From assembly GCA_025061835.1 (NCBI GenBank), contig JANXAC010000018.1:1-32014 (forward strand): a stretch of 32,014 nucleotides of DNA, written 5' to 3'. Every line of letters begins with the position of its first letter. Within the stretch, counting starts at the first letter, position 1. The DNA comes from Spirochaetota bacterium (GTDB taxonomy: Bacteria > Spirochaetota > Brevinematia > DTOW01). Below, one piece after another: positions 16,691 through 25,334 of this stretch. The position numbers were made by a program, and so were the translations under genes. The notes beneath the pieces were generated by a model. The model saw only the letters and a list, made by a program, of their open reading frames with translations. It did no database searches and was not told where the DNA came from.

Positions 16691-17548
16691 ATGAAAAATA
16701 TTTTTCAAGCACTTTTTGTTGTATTACTTATTTCAAGTTTTTGTTATGGTGTTCCACCTTATATGAAGAATGAGATAGCAATTATTCCGCAGAAAGAGAA
16801 ACTTACACTATCACTTGAAATAATAAGGTACCAAAGAAAGTTACAAAATATGTCAAACTATAATATTCTCTCGGTTGAACTTGAAGGAGATTACACGCCT
16901 AATAACTTTATTGAAGTAGGTTTTGGTATACCGTATCTAAAAATTTTAGAGTCTTCTGATAGTGGTATTATTGGAGATATTGGTCTCTATTCAAAATTTG
17001 TGATATTAAGGGAGATTTTTTCAATACTAGATAACTTTCTATTACAGAACGCTTTAGTAATTAATATATACCTAGCTACAGGTATTAAGAAAGAAGATAG
17101 TTATAGAAACATAGGACTTCAGAAAGGTTTGTATTTCCCAATATCATCTGGTTATGCGGACATAGAAATAGGTAATACTGTTTCGGTTGTTGGAACTGTC
17201 TTTGGTATCTCTTTGTTTTTTTCATTTAACTCTGTATCATCAAAGATAGAGCCACCACTTGCTTTCAATGTTGAAAACGACCATCTTGTACTAGGTAGCA
17301 CTTTGGAAGGTTTTGTTTATTATTCAGAGGACCTAACGATAAAGTTGTTTTCAGAAATAACATATTTTCTACCTATTTCTGAAAGGTCAAAGTATCTCAA
17401 TATCCTTGACATAGGAGGGGGTGTTTGGGGAAAAGTTATTGATGTCTTTATAATAAAAGTTGGATACTACCAAAATTTTCTTATACCTATTGATATTGAA
17501 AAAACGTATGATAGTATTCTGATGGTAGAATTAGGAACTAGGTTTTGA
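16691..17548 (+). CDS. Predicted outer-membrane beta-barrel protein
   Basis: 285 aa, family not recognised. A signal peptide (about residues 1-20, ending SSFCYG) is followed by alternating polar/hydrophobic beta-strand segments, for example KLTLSLEIIRYQ, FIEVGFGIPYLKIL and IKVGYYQNFLIP. The chain ends ELGTRF: a C-terminal Phe after an amphipathic strand is the classical BAM recognition signal of outer-membrane barrels. There is no Shine-Dalgarno, and the predicted promoter leaves a UTR of only about 10 nt. The 3' end overlaps metF on the opposite strand by 11 bp. Confidence 0.7.
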   Translation: MKNIFQALFVVLLISSFCYGVPPYMKNEIAIIPQKEKLTLSLEIIRYQRKLQNMSNYNILSVELEGDYTPNNFIEVGFGIPYLKILESSDSGIIGDIGLYSKFVILREIFSILDNFLLQNALVINIYLATGIKKEDSYRNIGLQKGLYFPISSGYADIEIGNTVSVVGTVFGISLFFSFNSVSSKIEPPLAFNVENDHLVLGSTLEGFVYYSEDLTIKLFSEITYFLPISERSKYLNILDIGGGVWGKVIDVFIIKVGYYQNFLIPIDIEKTYDSILMVELGTRF

Positions 17549-18425
17549 AAGGTGCTTTTGATCTGAACATTGATACTATCTTTTCTATTGGTTTATTTCT
17601 GTTTAGAGTATATATGTGAATTTTATTAAATCCGTTCTTTATCAGGTCGTTTATTTGTTCTACAGCAACTTCAATACCAAGTTTTTCCATGTCTTCTTGA
17701 CTGTCTAGATATCTGACGAATTTATCTTCTAGTTCTTTTGGTATATGTGTTCCAACCTTTGATGCGAATGAAGATATCTGTTTGAAGTTTGTTATAGGCA
17801 TTATACCGGGTATTATAGGGTTGTTGATACCTTTGCTAATACAAACATCAATGAAGTTGTAGAAATAGGTGTTGTCAAAGAACATCTGTGTTATAGCAAA
17901 GTCTCCTCCGTTATCAAACTTTTGTTTTAGGTATTCTACTTCAAGTGGTATGTTTCTGTACTGAGGGTAGCCTTCGGGATAAGCACTTACACATATAGAG
18001 AAGGTGTTGGAAAAATGTCTTCTTATGAACCTGACTAATGTTAATGCATCTTTGAAGTATGATTTAGAAATATCAAAATTTGGCATATCCTTTGGGACAT
18101 CTCCTCTTAAGGCTAGGATGTTTTCAATACCGAGTTCTTTGTATGAGCTTATTATATTTAATACCTCTTCTTGTGAGTGTGTTAGTGCTGTAAGGTGTGG
18201 CATTACAGGAATCTTGTAGTTAGTTTTTATGAATTTGACTAGCTCGTAGGTTTGTGTTTTGGTGCTACCACCAGCACCGTAGGTTACTGAAACAAAGTCG
18301 GGGTGAATATTATTGTAAAAGTCAAAACTTGATATGAATTCTTCAAAGATGCTTGGATCCTTTGGTGGGAAGAACTCAAAGGATATTACCAAAGATTTGC
18401 TTTTTAGTAAGTCTGATGTTTTCAT
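17538..18425 (-). CDS. metF: 5,10-methylenetetrahydrofolate reductase
   Basis: MetF reduces methylene-THF to methyl-THF with FAD, feeding methionine synthesis or C1 metabolism. The 295-aa protein has the MTHFR TIM-barrel signatures: SFEFFPPKDPSIFEE near the N-terminus, then SVTYGAGGSTKTQTYELV, MPHLTALTHSQEEV, NILALRGDVPKD, FAITQMFFDNTYFYNF and IIPGIMPITN. It diverges from an FNR-family flavin reductase; in some anaerobes MetF works with additional electron carriers, but the link here is only positional. There is no strong Shine-Dalgarno. Confidence 0.95.
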   Translation of the reverse strand: MKTSDLLKSKSLVISFEFFPPKDPSIFEEFISSFDFYNNIHPDFVSVTYGAGGSTKTQTYELVKFIKTNYKIPVMPHLTALTHSQEEVLNIISSYKELGIENILALRGDVPKDMPNFDISKSYFKDALTLVRFIRRHFSNTFSICVSAYPEGYPQYRNIPLEVEYLKQKFDNGGDFAITQMFFDNTYFYNFIDVCISKGINNPIIPGIMPITNFKQISSFASKVGTHIPKELEDKFVRYLDSQEDMEKLGIEVAVEQINDLIKNGFNKIHIYTLNRNKPIEKIVSMFRSKAPFKT

Positions 18426-18438
18426 AGTGCTTCATAAA

Positions 18439-18468
18439 ATTATACTTTTTAATCCAGTTTATTAGCAA
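18439..18468 (-). promoter_or_regulatory. Predicted promoter of metF
   Basis: On the minus strand TTGCTA (18463-18468) and TATAAT (18439-18444) are separated by 18 bp, and the -10 ends 13 nt before the ATG at 18425. The predicted 5' UTR is therefore very short. Confidence 0.5.
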
Positions 18469-18537
18469 TTTGTGTTGGGGGATTGGGATTATCCAGATTG
18501 ATAAGAAGGAGGTATGTCATCAAGAGTCAAAAGATAT

Positions 18538-18565
18538 TTGATTTTTTTGTGGTAAGTTGTATATT
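18538..18565 (+). promoter_or_regulatory. Predicted promoter of the FNR-family reductase gene
   Basis: TTGATT (18538-18543) and TATATT (18560-18565) are separated by 16 bp. AAGGAGGT at 18587-18594 is a strong ribosome binding site for the ATG at 18598. Confidence 0.45.
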
Positions 18566-18597
18566 ATTAGTAAGAATTTTGGTATCAAGGAGGTAAT

Positions 18598-19341
18598 ATG
18601 GGGTCTGTAAAGAAATTATTTCAGGGTATAGTTAAGGTAAAGAAGATAGTTGATGAGGCTGATGGTGTTAAGAGTTTTTATTTTAGTATAGATGATTTTG
18701 AGTATGAGCCTGGTCATTTTGTTATGATTGCTTTACCAGAGGAAGCTGAGGATAAGAAGAAAAGGAGAGCATACTCCATAGCTACATCTCCGACGGAGAC
18801 AAAGAAAGATGGCTTGATAGGTATAACTATCAAATTAGTTGAGGGAGGATATCTTACTACTAGAGTTCATGATTCTTCAGTAATATACGAAGGTGCAGAT
18901 CTGTTTGTTGCAGGTCCATTTGGACATCCTATCTTCAGTAATCCACAAACGACGAAGAGTGTTGCTTTGTTCGCAGCAGGTAGTGGTGTTGTGCCTGTGA
19001 GGTCTGCTATGAAGTATATATATGATTCTATGCCGAATACTAAGGTTACATTGTTTTACAGTTTTAGGACGCCTAGAGATTTCATATACGAGAATGATAT
19101 GAAGGAAATGTTGAAGAGCCCGAACTTTAAGGGGTTTATAACCGTTACAAGATATGACGGCGATGACTGGAAGGGACTAAGAGGAAGGATAACAAGGGAC
19201 TTGATACTTGACAATATAACCGGTGAGGAAGATGTTTTCTATGCTTGTGGGAATACACCTTTTGTCAAAGAGATAGAAAATATAATAATTAATGAACTAA
19301 AAGTGGATAAGAGTAAGTTCAAATCTGAGGCTTGGGGTTAA
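18598..19341 (+). CDS. FAD/NAD(P)-dependent ferredoxin reductase-family oxidoreductase
   Basis: 247 aa, cytoplasmic. It contains the two-domain ferredoxin-NADP reductase fold. The FAD domain (about residues 1-105) has RRAYSIATSPTE, the flavin-binding RxYS motif, and a phosphate-binding segment near GGYLTTRVHD. The NAD(P) domain has FAAGSGVVPVRSAMKY (GxGxxP type) and FYACGNTPFVKEIE, ending EAWG as in many family members. There is no plant-type [2Fe-2S] cluster domain, so it should pass electrons between NAD(P)H and a separate carrier such as ferredoxin or flavodoxin; the partner is not identifiable here. It diverges from metF. Confidence 0.88.
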   Translation: MGSVKKLFQGIVKVKKIVDEADGVKSFYFSIDDFEYEPGHFVMIALPEEAEDKKKRRAYSIATSPTETKKDGLIGITIKLVEGGYLTTRVHDSSVIYEGADLFVAGPFGHPIFSNPQTTKSVALFAAGSGVVPVRSAMKYIYDSMPNTKVTLFYSFRTPRDFIYENDMKEMLKSPNFKGFITVTRYDGDDWKGLRGRITRDLILDNITGEEDVFYACGNTPFVKEIENIIINELKVDKSKFKSEAWG

Positions 19342-19417
19342 AGGTTCGTTGCTTTCCAGTAGTTTTAATTCACTGGTTTAAACATTTGAAGCTATTGTAG
19401 TTCGTTGGACTTAGAAC

Positions 19418-19446
19418 TTGAAATTTAGGGATGGATGTAATATTAT
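19418..19446 (+). promoter_or_regulatory. Predicted promoter of the tandem barrel genes
   Basis: TTGAAA (19418-19423) and TATTAT (19441-19446) are separated by 17 bp. They are followed by the strong site AAAGGAGG (19453-19460), 6 nt before the ATG at 19467. The alternative ATG at 19431 lies in the promoter spacer, which excludes it. Confidence 0.65.
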
Positions 19447-19466
19447 ATTTTGAAAGGAGGATAGGA

Positions 19467-20798
19467 ATGAGAGTGTTTATCAGTCTATTACTTGTGTTCG
19501 TGTTGTCAGGGGTAGTGCTTTCTCAACCTATCCAGCAACAGGAACAACAAGGATATCAACAGGAGTCTGCACCAAAGTTTGGTTTTGGGTTATCTTTTGG
19601 AACAGTTGTAATAAATGGTGTTACATATTTTCAGGTCAAGGGGCAACCTGATTTTGCCATCGGAAAGTTTGGCGTTGGTCTAGATATAAACCTTGAATTT
19701 GATGCGAACTGGAATATAAGAGCAACTGAATGGAACTCTTGGCAAGCAATCCTTTCAAAGATAAGATACTTAAGGTGGGCTCAAAAGGGTGAGAAACCAG
19801 TATATTTTAAGATAGGACAGATAGACGATGGGAGGATAGGAAATGGTTTTATTATGAATAATTACGATAACAATGTTAATTATCCAAATATAAAAAAGTT
19901 TGGTATAGCTTTTGACATTGACTTAGACTATGGAGGTATAGAGACTTTCGTTGATAATATCTTTGATTTTGACATAATAGGTTTAAGACCATTTGCTAGA
20001 CCATTGTATGGGACTCAAATACCTGTTCTTGATGGGTTTGAGATAGGTGGTTCGGTTGTTATGGACCTTGATCCTCTAAATCCAATTCCTCCGAAGGATT
20101 ACCCGTATCAGTTCTCTGATAGTCCGAATAGCACTAATAGGGTATTTATATTTGGTGTAGATGTTGGATTACCATTGATTCAACTACAGCCAGTGTTCAA
20201 TATGGAATGGTATGCTGATTTTGCGTATATTCTAGGTAAGGGAACCGGTGAAGCGACTGGACTTAAAGGTAGTATATTGTCATTCATACCTTACAACCTT
20301 GAACTTAGGATACTACAGCCTAAGTTCCTTCCTTCGTTTTTTGACTCGTTGTATGATGCGGAGAGATATATAATTATAGGTAATACCTATCTAACAAAGT
20401 ATGACCTATTGGATGGGATAACTAATGGATACTTTGGATGGCTTTTTACATCAGGTGTTAGTTTTGAGAAAATAGCGACTTTTTTGGTAACATTGGAAGA
20501 CTCGTTTGACGATACAACATATCCTAGAATGAGGATAACGCTGAATATAGATAGAGAACTGACTAAGATTGTTGCCTTCAGTTTAGTTTATGATAGGAAA
20601 AACATAGATGAATTTAGGGATATTTATACAACGGAATCAGTAGATGCTATACTTTTGACCAAGATTTCATACAAAGTTTCTGATATGGTTAGTATTGTTC
20701 TATCTTACCGAAGGACTTTTGATTGGTTTGAGGAAGGAGGACAAAAAGTTCTTAAGCCACTTGAGAGCACTTCAGTATCAACTGAAATTTCTTTCTAG
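19467..20798 (+). CDS. Predicted outer-membrane beta-barrel protein (paralogue of the barrel in the next gene)
   Basis: 443 aa from the ATG at 19467. A signal peptide (MRVFISLLLVFVLSGVVLSQ) is followed by a Gln-rich segment (QQQEQQGYQQ) and then a beta-rich chain ending in SFx-type strands with C-terminal Phe (TEISF), the BAM recognition pattern. The family is not recognised. It is clearly paralogous to the C-terminal half of the next gene: GNGFIMNNYDN versus GHGFLMDRYSN, FARPLYGTQIPVL versus FVRPIYGTPVL, and PSFFDSLYDAE versus PSYFDTMYDAQ, in the same order. The next gene starts 9 bp downstream, with its ribosome binding site overlapping this stop, so the two form an operon. A porin-like or envelope-organising role is plausible. 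Confidence 0.75.
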   Translation: MRVFISLLLVFVLSGVVLSQPIQQQEQQGYQQESAPKFGFGLSFGTVVINGVTYFQVKGQPDFAIGKFGVGLDINLEFDANWNIRATEWNSWQAILSKIRYLRWAQKGEKPVYFKIGQIDDGRIGNGFIMNNYDNNVNYPNIKKFGIAFDIDLDYGGIETFVDNIFDFDIIGLRPFARPLYGTQIPVLDGFEIGGSVVMDLDPLNPIPPKDYPYQFSDSPNSTNRVFIFGVDVGLPLIQLQPVFNMEWYADFAYILGKGTGEATGLKGSILSFIPYNLELRILQPKFLPSFFDSLYDAERYIIIGNTYLTKYDLLDGITNGYFGWLFTSGVSFEKIATFLVTLEDSFDDTTYPRMRITLNIDRELTKIVAFSLVYDRKNIDEFRDIYTTESVDAILLTKISYKVSDMVSIVLSYRRTFDWFEEGGQKVLKPLESTSVSTEISF

Positions 20799-20807
20799 GA
20801 GGATTTT

Positions 20808-22892
20808 ATGAGATATTTTACAATCTTTGTGTTAGCACTAATTGTTTCGGTTAGTATTGCATACGCACAATCTGACAAGTATCCTTTTGCTGAAGTAGTT
20901 ATGGGAGATGTTCAATATGCTATATCAGGTGATCAGACAAGACAACCTACGATTTATAAGAATTTGGATTCTGGTGTGACTATACCGTTATACTCTATCG
21001 TCAGAACAGGACCTGATGGTTATGCAGAGATAAAACTAGCACCTAATAAGACTGTGAAAATCTATAATTCTACTACTATATCTCTTTCTAAATTTCAAAC
21101 GGAAAGTACCGTTGATCTTGGGGCAGGTAAGTTGAGAGCTATATTCAAAAGACTCTCACAGTTTGATGAACTTAAAGTAAGAACTGAAACGGGTATTGCT
21201 GCCGTAAGAGGAACTGATTTTGGTATCATTTACAGTAAAGGACAAGGTAATATATCTCTTATGGAGGTGTTTGTAAGGGAAGGGATCGTTCAGCTAACTG
21301 CTGCTAATGGTAGAAGTGTTGAAATAAGGGAAGGTTTTTCTAGCACCATCAATAGCTATCTGGGAACGATTGAAATTGAAGAACCTAAACCTATTCAGTC
21401 ATCTGACTTTGATAGATACTTTTCTGAACCTCAACAGGTTCAACAACAGCCTGCTCAACCCCAACAACTACAACCACAGCAACCTGTCCAGCCGCAGCAG
21501 CCAACTCAGCCACAACAGCAACTACCTCAACAACAAGATTCAGTCCCACCAGATGCTATGCAACCTCAATTCAATTTTGGTTGGGAGATAAGCTCACAGA
21601 ATATAAATGGTTTTGTGTGGAATAAGATAGTTCTTTCACCAATACTAAGAGTTGGTAAGTTTGGGTTTGGATTATATCTGGTCAGCTACTGGGATGGTAA
21701 GAATAATATATACGATACTACAAAATGGTATAACTCTTACGAATACAACTTCGGGTTCAGTAGTGAAGGTTTCTTCATAACGGACTTCCTAGATGACCTT
21801 TTCAAGAAAGTTTTGTTCATAAGTTATGGTACCAAAGGTGAGAGTGTGTTCATCAGAATAGGTAGTATTCCAGATATGACACTAGGACATGGGTTCTTGA
21901 TGGATAGATATTCCAATATGTTAGGTTTTCCTGCGATAAGGAGGATTGGGTTCCAGTTTGACCTAGATTTTGGTTATTGGGGGTTTGAAAGTGCTATAGC
22001 TGACTTATCAAGAAGTAGGTTGTTTGGTGCTAGGACATTCGTAAGACCGATCTATGGAACGCCTGTTCTTGGTAATATAGCGATAGGTATCTCTGGTGTT
22101 GCAGACCTTGAGCCATTCGTTATATCCAACTATGCATACGAAGGTAATCCTACTGTGTTTTTGATCGGTTCTGATATTGACTTTCCTATCGTTGATGTAG
22201 GAGTCTTCTCATTAACTCTTTTTGCTGATATTGGAAAAGCAGGTATATACATAAATAAACTCACAGACAATCCATATCTGTACTTCATAGCACAACAAAA
22301 GAACTATTCAGAAGGGTTCAACCTTCTAAAGGGGGAGGGCTTCTCGGCAGGACTGAAAGGTATGATTGTAGGAATAATTCCTTATAGAATAGAGTATAGG
22401 AGGATAACAGGTCAGTTCATACCTTCCTACTTTGATACAATGTATGACGCTCAAAAAGAACTAAAACTCTTCCTACTAGTAGCATCTGAATTACCACCGT
22501 TTAACGGAATTCTGGGTTCAAGTGGATTCCAGGTCAGTAATATGCTTGACTTTAATATAACATACGAACAACTATGGCCAGAGGAGGATATAAACTTTTC
22601 AATAAACAGACTGATAGGTAGATTTAAGATAACGAAGGATATCGTAAAGACACTGACAGGAATACCTTCATACGCTACTGTCGTATATCAAAGAAATAAT
22701 ATACAGTCTGCTAGAGAATTCTTTGAGGATGTGCTGAGAGACTCATTCGTTACATTAGAGCTTGCCTACAGTATTGATCCAAACACGGATATATCAATAT
22801 CGTACAAAAGGTTTTATGTTTCATCCTTTGAGTATCAGGATAGTGTGTCAATTCAGTTAAAGTCTGCAGTGTTTGGTGAGATAGGAATGTAA
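20808..22892 (+). CDS. FecR-domain protein fused to an outer-membrane-barrel-like domain
   Basis: 694 aa. The signal peptide ends near AYAQ (residue 21). A FecR-type domain (about 25-190) follows, with VRTGPDGYAEIKL, VDLGAGKLRAIF, and VRTETGIAAVRGTDFGI, the FecR hallmark. A Gln/Pro-rich linker (about 207-245) leads to a C-terminal domain of about 445 residues homologous to the preceding gene product. FecR domains in TonB systems relay signals to sigma factors, but in many diderms they occur in secreted or outer-membrane proteins of unknown role. No FecI-type sigma factor is nearby. Unlike its neighbour, it ends EIGM rather than in Phe. AGGAGG precedes the ATG. Confidence 0.8.
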   Translation: MRYFTIFVLALIVSVSIAYAQSDKYPFAEVVMGDVQYAISGDQTRQPTIYKNLDSGVTIPLYSIVRTGPDGYAEIKLAPNKTVKIYNSTTISLSKFQTESTVDLGAGKLRAIFKRLSQFDELKVRTETGIAAVRGTDFGIIYSKGQGNISLMEVFVREGIVQLTAANGRSVEIREGFSSTINSYLGTIEIEEPKPIQSSDFDRYFSEPQQVQQQPAQPQQLQPQQPVQPQQPTQPQQQLPQQQDSVPPDAMQPQFNFGWEISSQNINGFVWNKIVLSPILRVGKFGFGLYLVSYWDGKNNIYDTTKWYNSYEYNFGFSSEGFFITDFLDDLFKKVLFISYGTKGESVFIRIGSIPDMTLGHGFLMDRYSNMLGFPAIRRIGFQFDLDFGYWGFESAIADLSRSRLFGARTFVRPIYGTPVLGNIAIGISGVADLEPFVISNYAYEGNPTVFLIGSDIDFPIVDVGVFSLTLFADIGKAGIYINKLTDNPYLYFIAQQKNYSEGFNLLKGEGFSAGLKGMIVGIIPYRIEYRRITGQFIPSYFDTMYDAQKELKLFLLVASELPPFNGILGSSGFQVSNMLDFNITYEQLWPEEDINFSINRLIGRFKITKDIVKTLTGIPSYATVVYQRNNIQSAREFFEDVLRDSFVTLELAYSIDPNTDISISYKRFYVSSFEYQDSVSIQLKSAVFGEIGM
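21427..21540 (+). repeat. CAA/CAG-rich low-complexity tract encoding a Gln/Pro linker
   Basis: The tract is made of CAA, CAG and CCA-type codons encoding repeats such as QPQQPVQPQQPTQPQQ. It links the FecR domain to the barrel domain and is the sort of tract prone to length variation between strains. Confidence 0.75.
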
Positions 22893-22912
22893 AGTATTAA
22901 GATAATCGTTAG

Positions 22913-22939
22913 AAGGGGATACCATTACGGTCTCCCCTT
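22913..22939 (+). terminator. Possible rho-independent terminator after the FecR-barrel gene
   Basis: An 11-bp stem with one mismatch (AAGGGGATACC / GGTCTCCCCTT) and a 5-nt loop begins 20 bp after the stop codon. The following bases (TACAAAGTTTTAGTTTT) are only moderately T-rich. A second small hairpin (CCTTC-TTTA-GAAGG) is at 22973-22986. The rest of the interval to 23121 shows no gene. Confidence 0.45.
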
Positions 22940-23121
22940 TACAAAGTTTTAGTTTTAAAGTTATTTTATCATCCTTCTTTAGAAGGTCTTTATGAATGAA
23001 AGTAGTTTGATGAAGTTTATAAGATCACTTACTATTGGGTATTTGAGTTTGGGTATTTAATATTCAAGAAGCGTTGAAGTGGTACTTTTATAGTATTTAA
23101 GGTAGTAGGAATGTGGGGTGT

Positions 23122-24399
23122 TTACCTTTTGTAGGTAGCCTTTATAAGTCCTACTAATTCGTTTTGTCTCTTTTTCCAGATGTCTTTTATTTTTGTATCA
23201 AGTTTTGGGTCATCTGCGTCAAGTCCGGTTGATTCAACTAGAGCACTTGTTGCTGGAGACCAAGTTAGAGCCATTTCAGGAACATTCGGCATAGGTATTG
23301 CTTCTTTCGCTGACTCTATGAATATCTGTGAGATTGGATCGTTTTTGACTTCAGAATATTGGTATGCTCCAACATTAGCTGGTGTTTGCTTACCAACTTT
23401 TGCGAATATTCTACCTGCTTGCGGACTCGTTATGAACTGCATAACCTTGAATGCTGCTTGTTTATTCTTGACATTAGAGGACATAAATATTCCTTCTACC
23501 GTGAGGAATGGTATTGCTCTTCTACCAGAACCTTTTATCCCTGGTAAATCATCTATTATGGGGAATGGTGCAACACCATAATTAATCTTAGGTGATATCT
23601 CTGCTCTAAACCACTGACCATTAACAACAAACAGAGCATTACCTGAATTGAATAATTCTGTAACGGTTGAACCATCTGCACCTACCTCTGCTTTTGGATC
23701 ACCGGTAGGATTTATAAGTTTCTTAAGCCTAAGGACATACTTTATAGAGTTATAAACTGGTTCTGTATCAAGGAGTGGAAAGTATTCGGTTCCTTTTCTT
23801 TTCTCAAATATTCTACCACCATATCCCTGTATCCACATCGTGTGATAGTAGAAGTTGCCCATGTCATACACGAATCCTCTTCTACCATAAGGACCTGATC
23901 TTGGGTCAGTGAATTTCTTTGCGAGTTCTATCAACTCGCTCCAGGTGTTAGGAACGGTTGATATGTAATTTTTGTTATAAAACAGGATCAGGTTCTTGAA
24001 GGACATAGGTAGTGCCCAGAGATTGTCATTATCGCCATAGACATAAGCCATAACCAGATACCTCGGGAATTGAGATATTATCTCTTTGGTTACGAAAGAG
24101 TCAACAGGAACGATGATGTTGTTGTTAGCCCATTCACCTGTAAAGTCTTGTGCGAATATAAACAAGTCTGGACCTTTGCCTAAAGGAACCATTGTCCTCA
24201 GCTTATCGTTTATCGCATCAAACGGCACTGGTAGGAGACTTATCTGGACATCAAAGTAAGTTATGTTGAAGGTATTAGCAACTTGCTCTATTGCCTTCTT
24301 CTCATCACCACGGTAGGCGTGCCATATATTAACCTTCACTTGTCCAAAAACAAATATTGTAAGAGACAGAAATATAAGTGTTGTTATTATTCTATTCAT
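23122..24399 (-). CDS. Sugar ABC transporter substrate-binding protein (MalE-like)
   Basis: 425 aa. A Sec signal peptide (ending VFGQ, no lipobox Cys) points to a soluble periplasmic protein. The solute-binding fold of family 1 is clear: VNIWHAYRGDEKKAIEQVAN, LGKGPDLFIFAQDFTGEWA, WALPMSFKNLILFYNK, NTWSELIELAKKFTDP, GNALFVVNGQWFRAEI, VEGIFMSSNVKNKQAAFKVM and MPNVPEMALTWSPA. The last resembles the MPNIPxMxxxW segment of maltose/maltodextrin-binding proteins, so an alpha-glucan ligand is likely but not proven. The permease and ATPase genes are not adjacent. AGGAGG lies 5 nt before the ATG. The gene diverges from recR. Confidence 0.93.
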   Translation of the reverse strand: MNRIITTLIFLSLTIFVFGQVKVNIWHAYRGDEKKAIEQVANTFNITYFDVQISLLPVPFDAINDKLRTMVPLGKGPDLFIFAQDFTGEWANNNIIVPVDSFVTKEIISQFPRYLVMAYVYGDNDNLWALPMSFKNLILFYNKNYISTVPNTWSELIELAKKFTDPRSGPYGRRGFVYDMGNFYYHTMWIQGYGGRIFEKRKGTEYFPLLDTEPVYNSIKYVLRLKKLINPTGDPKAEVGADGSTVTELFNSGNALFVVNGQWFRAEISPKINYGVAPFPIIDDLPGIKGSGRRAIPFLTVEGIFMSSNVKNKQAAFKVMQFITSPQAGRIFAKVGKQTPANVGAYQYSEVKNDPISQIFIESAKEAIPMPNVPEMALTWSPATSALVESTGLDADDPKLDTKIKDIWKKRQNELVGLIKATYKR

Positions 24400-24423
24400 G
24401 ATCTCCTCCTATATGATTCTAAT

Positions 24424-24450
24424 TTTATAGAAAGGATGCTTTTGTATCAA
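24424..24450 (-). promoter_or_regulatory. Possible promoter of the sugar-binding protein gene
   Basis: On the minus strand TTGATA (24445-24450) and TATAAA (24424-24429) are separated by 15 bp. The short spacing makes the call tentative. Confidence 0.35.
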
Positions 24451-24465
24451 TAAAAATTTTTGTAT

Positions 24466-25080
24466 ATGAATATCCTTCCAAATAGTGTAAAAGAGATGAT
24501 TGAGGTTTTGAGCGATATTTCTGGTATAGGTCCTAAAACTGCAGAAAGGATTGCGCTTTTCATTATAACTTCAAAGTCAGACATAATTTCAAGATTATCT
24601 AATGTTATTGAAAAGTTGAAAAATGAAGTAAAGGTGTGTTCTGAATGTGGTATGGTGTCTGATACAGATCCTTGTGTTGTTTGTTCCTCCCTGGAGAGAA
24701 ACAGAAAAGTAATATGTGTAGTTGAAAAGCCTAGTGATGTGTTAGTCATTGAGAAAACTGAACAGTATGATGGACTTTATCATGTTCTTGGTGGGGTTAT
24801 CTCACCACTTGATGGAGTTGGACCTGGAGATCTACCAATTAACAAACTGATTGATAGAATAAAGAAACTTGAAGTTGAGGAAGTATTTTTCGCACTTGAC
24901 CCAGACTCAGAAGGTGAGATAACTACTTCCTACATAGTATCACTCATTAGGAAGAGTGCTATTGATGTGAAGATTACATCAGTAGCTAAAGGTGTTCCAT
25001 TAGGTGGAAACATAGAATATTCGGATACACTTACACTTTCAAGAGCCATAAAGAACAGAAGTATTATAGACTCCTACTAA
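24466..25080 (+). CDS. recR: Recombination mediator protein RecR
   Basis: RecR works with RecO (and RecF) to load RecA at single-strand gaps. From the ATG at 24466 it is 204 aa; a TTG at 24460 is the alternative. The family plan is complete: a helix-hairpin-helix ISGIGPKTAERIAL, a four-cysteine zinc motif (C58, C61, C70, C73), and a Toprim domain with VICVVEKPSDVLVIEKT, LGGVISPLDGVGPGDL and ALDPDSEGEITTSYI. No Shine-Dalgarno precedes the start. The frequent partner genes dnaX and ybaB/ebfC are not next to it. Confidence 0.95.
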   Translation: MNILPNSVKEMIEVLSDISGIGPKTAERIALFIITSKSDIISRLSNVIEKLKNEVKVCSECGMVSDTDPCVVCSSLERNRKVICVVEKPSDVLVIEKTEQYDGLYHVLGGVISPLDGVGPGDLPINKLIDRIKKLEVEEVFFALDPDSEGEITTSYIVSLIRKSAIDVKITSVAKGVPLGGNIEYSDTLTLSRAIKNRSIIDSY

Positions 25081-25334
25081 TTTGGTTTCGTTAGGTAGAA
25101 TGCAACATTCTTTAAGCGAATTTTACTACTTAGTAAAGTAGTTTAGATTTCGTTGGGGGACTATTTTTGTATAAATCTGTGGATAGACTATATTCTACTT
25201 GAATTTCTAAAGACTCTTCGGATGAATATTGTCAGGGATCATACTCAAGGAATATGTTATGGTTTGATGTATGATCCTTTGCCGGGATAAAATATCGCAG
25301 ATAGTATTGAAGTTTGTGATTTTAGAATGTGCTA
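25081..25334. other. Convergent intergenic region with three hairpins
   Basis: About 254 bp between the 3' ends of recR and flgL. Hairpins seen: AGAATG-CAA-CATTCT (25097-25111), ACTACTT-AGTA-AAGTAGT (25125-25142), and the longer-range pair GGATCATAC (25236-25244) / GTATGATCC (25269-25277) with a 24-nt loop. The first could terminate recR; the tract after it is only partly T-rich. No reading frame of note was found. Confidence 0.45.

Noticed and set aside
18514-18555. 13-residue leader peptide upstream of the FNR-family gene, preceded by AAGGAGGT
   Set aside because: The ribosome site is only 1 nt from the ATG, and the best promoter (18538-18565) would start transcription after the frame. No attenuator-like codon run or hairpin pair was seen.
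19431-19466. Earlier ATG for the first barrel gene
   Set aside because: It lies in the promoter spacer and would add a polar segment before the signal peptide; the ATG at 19467 has a strong AAAGGAGG.
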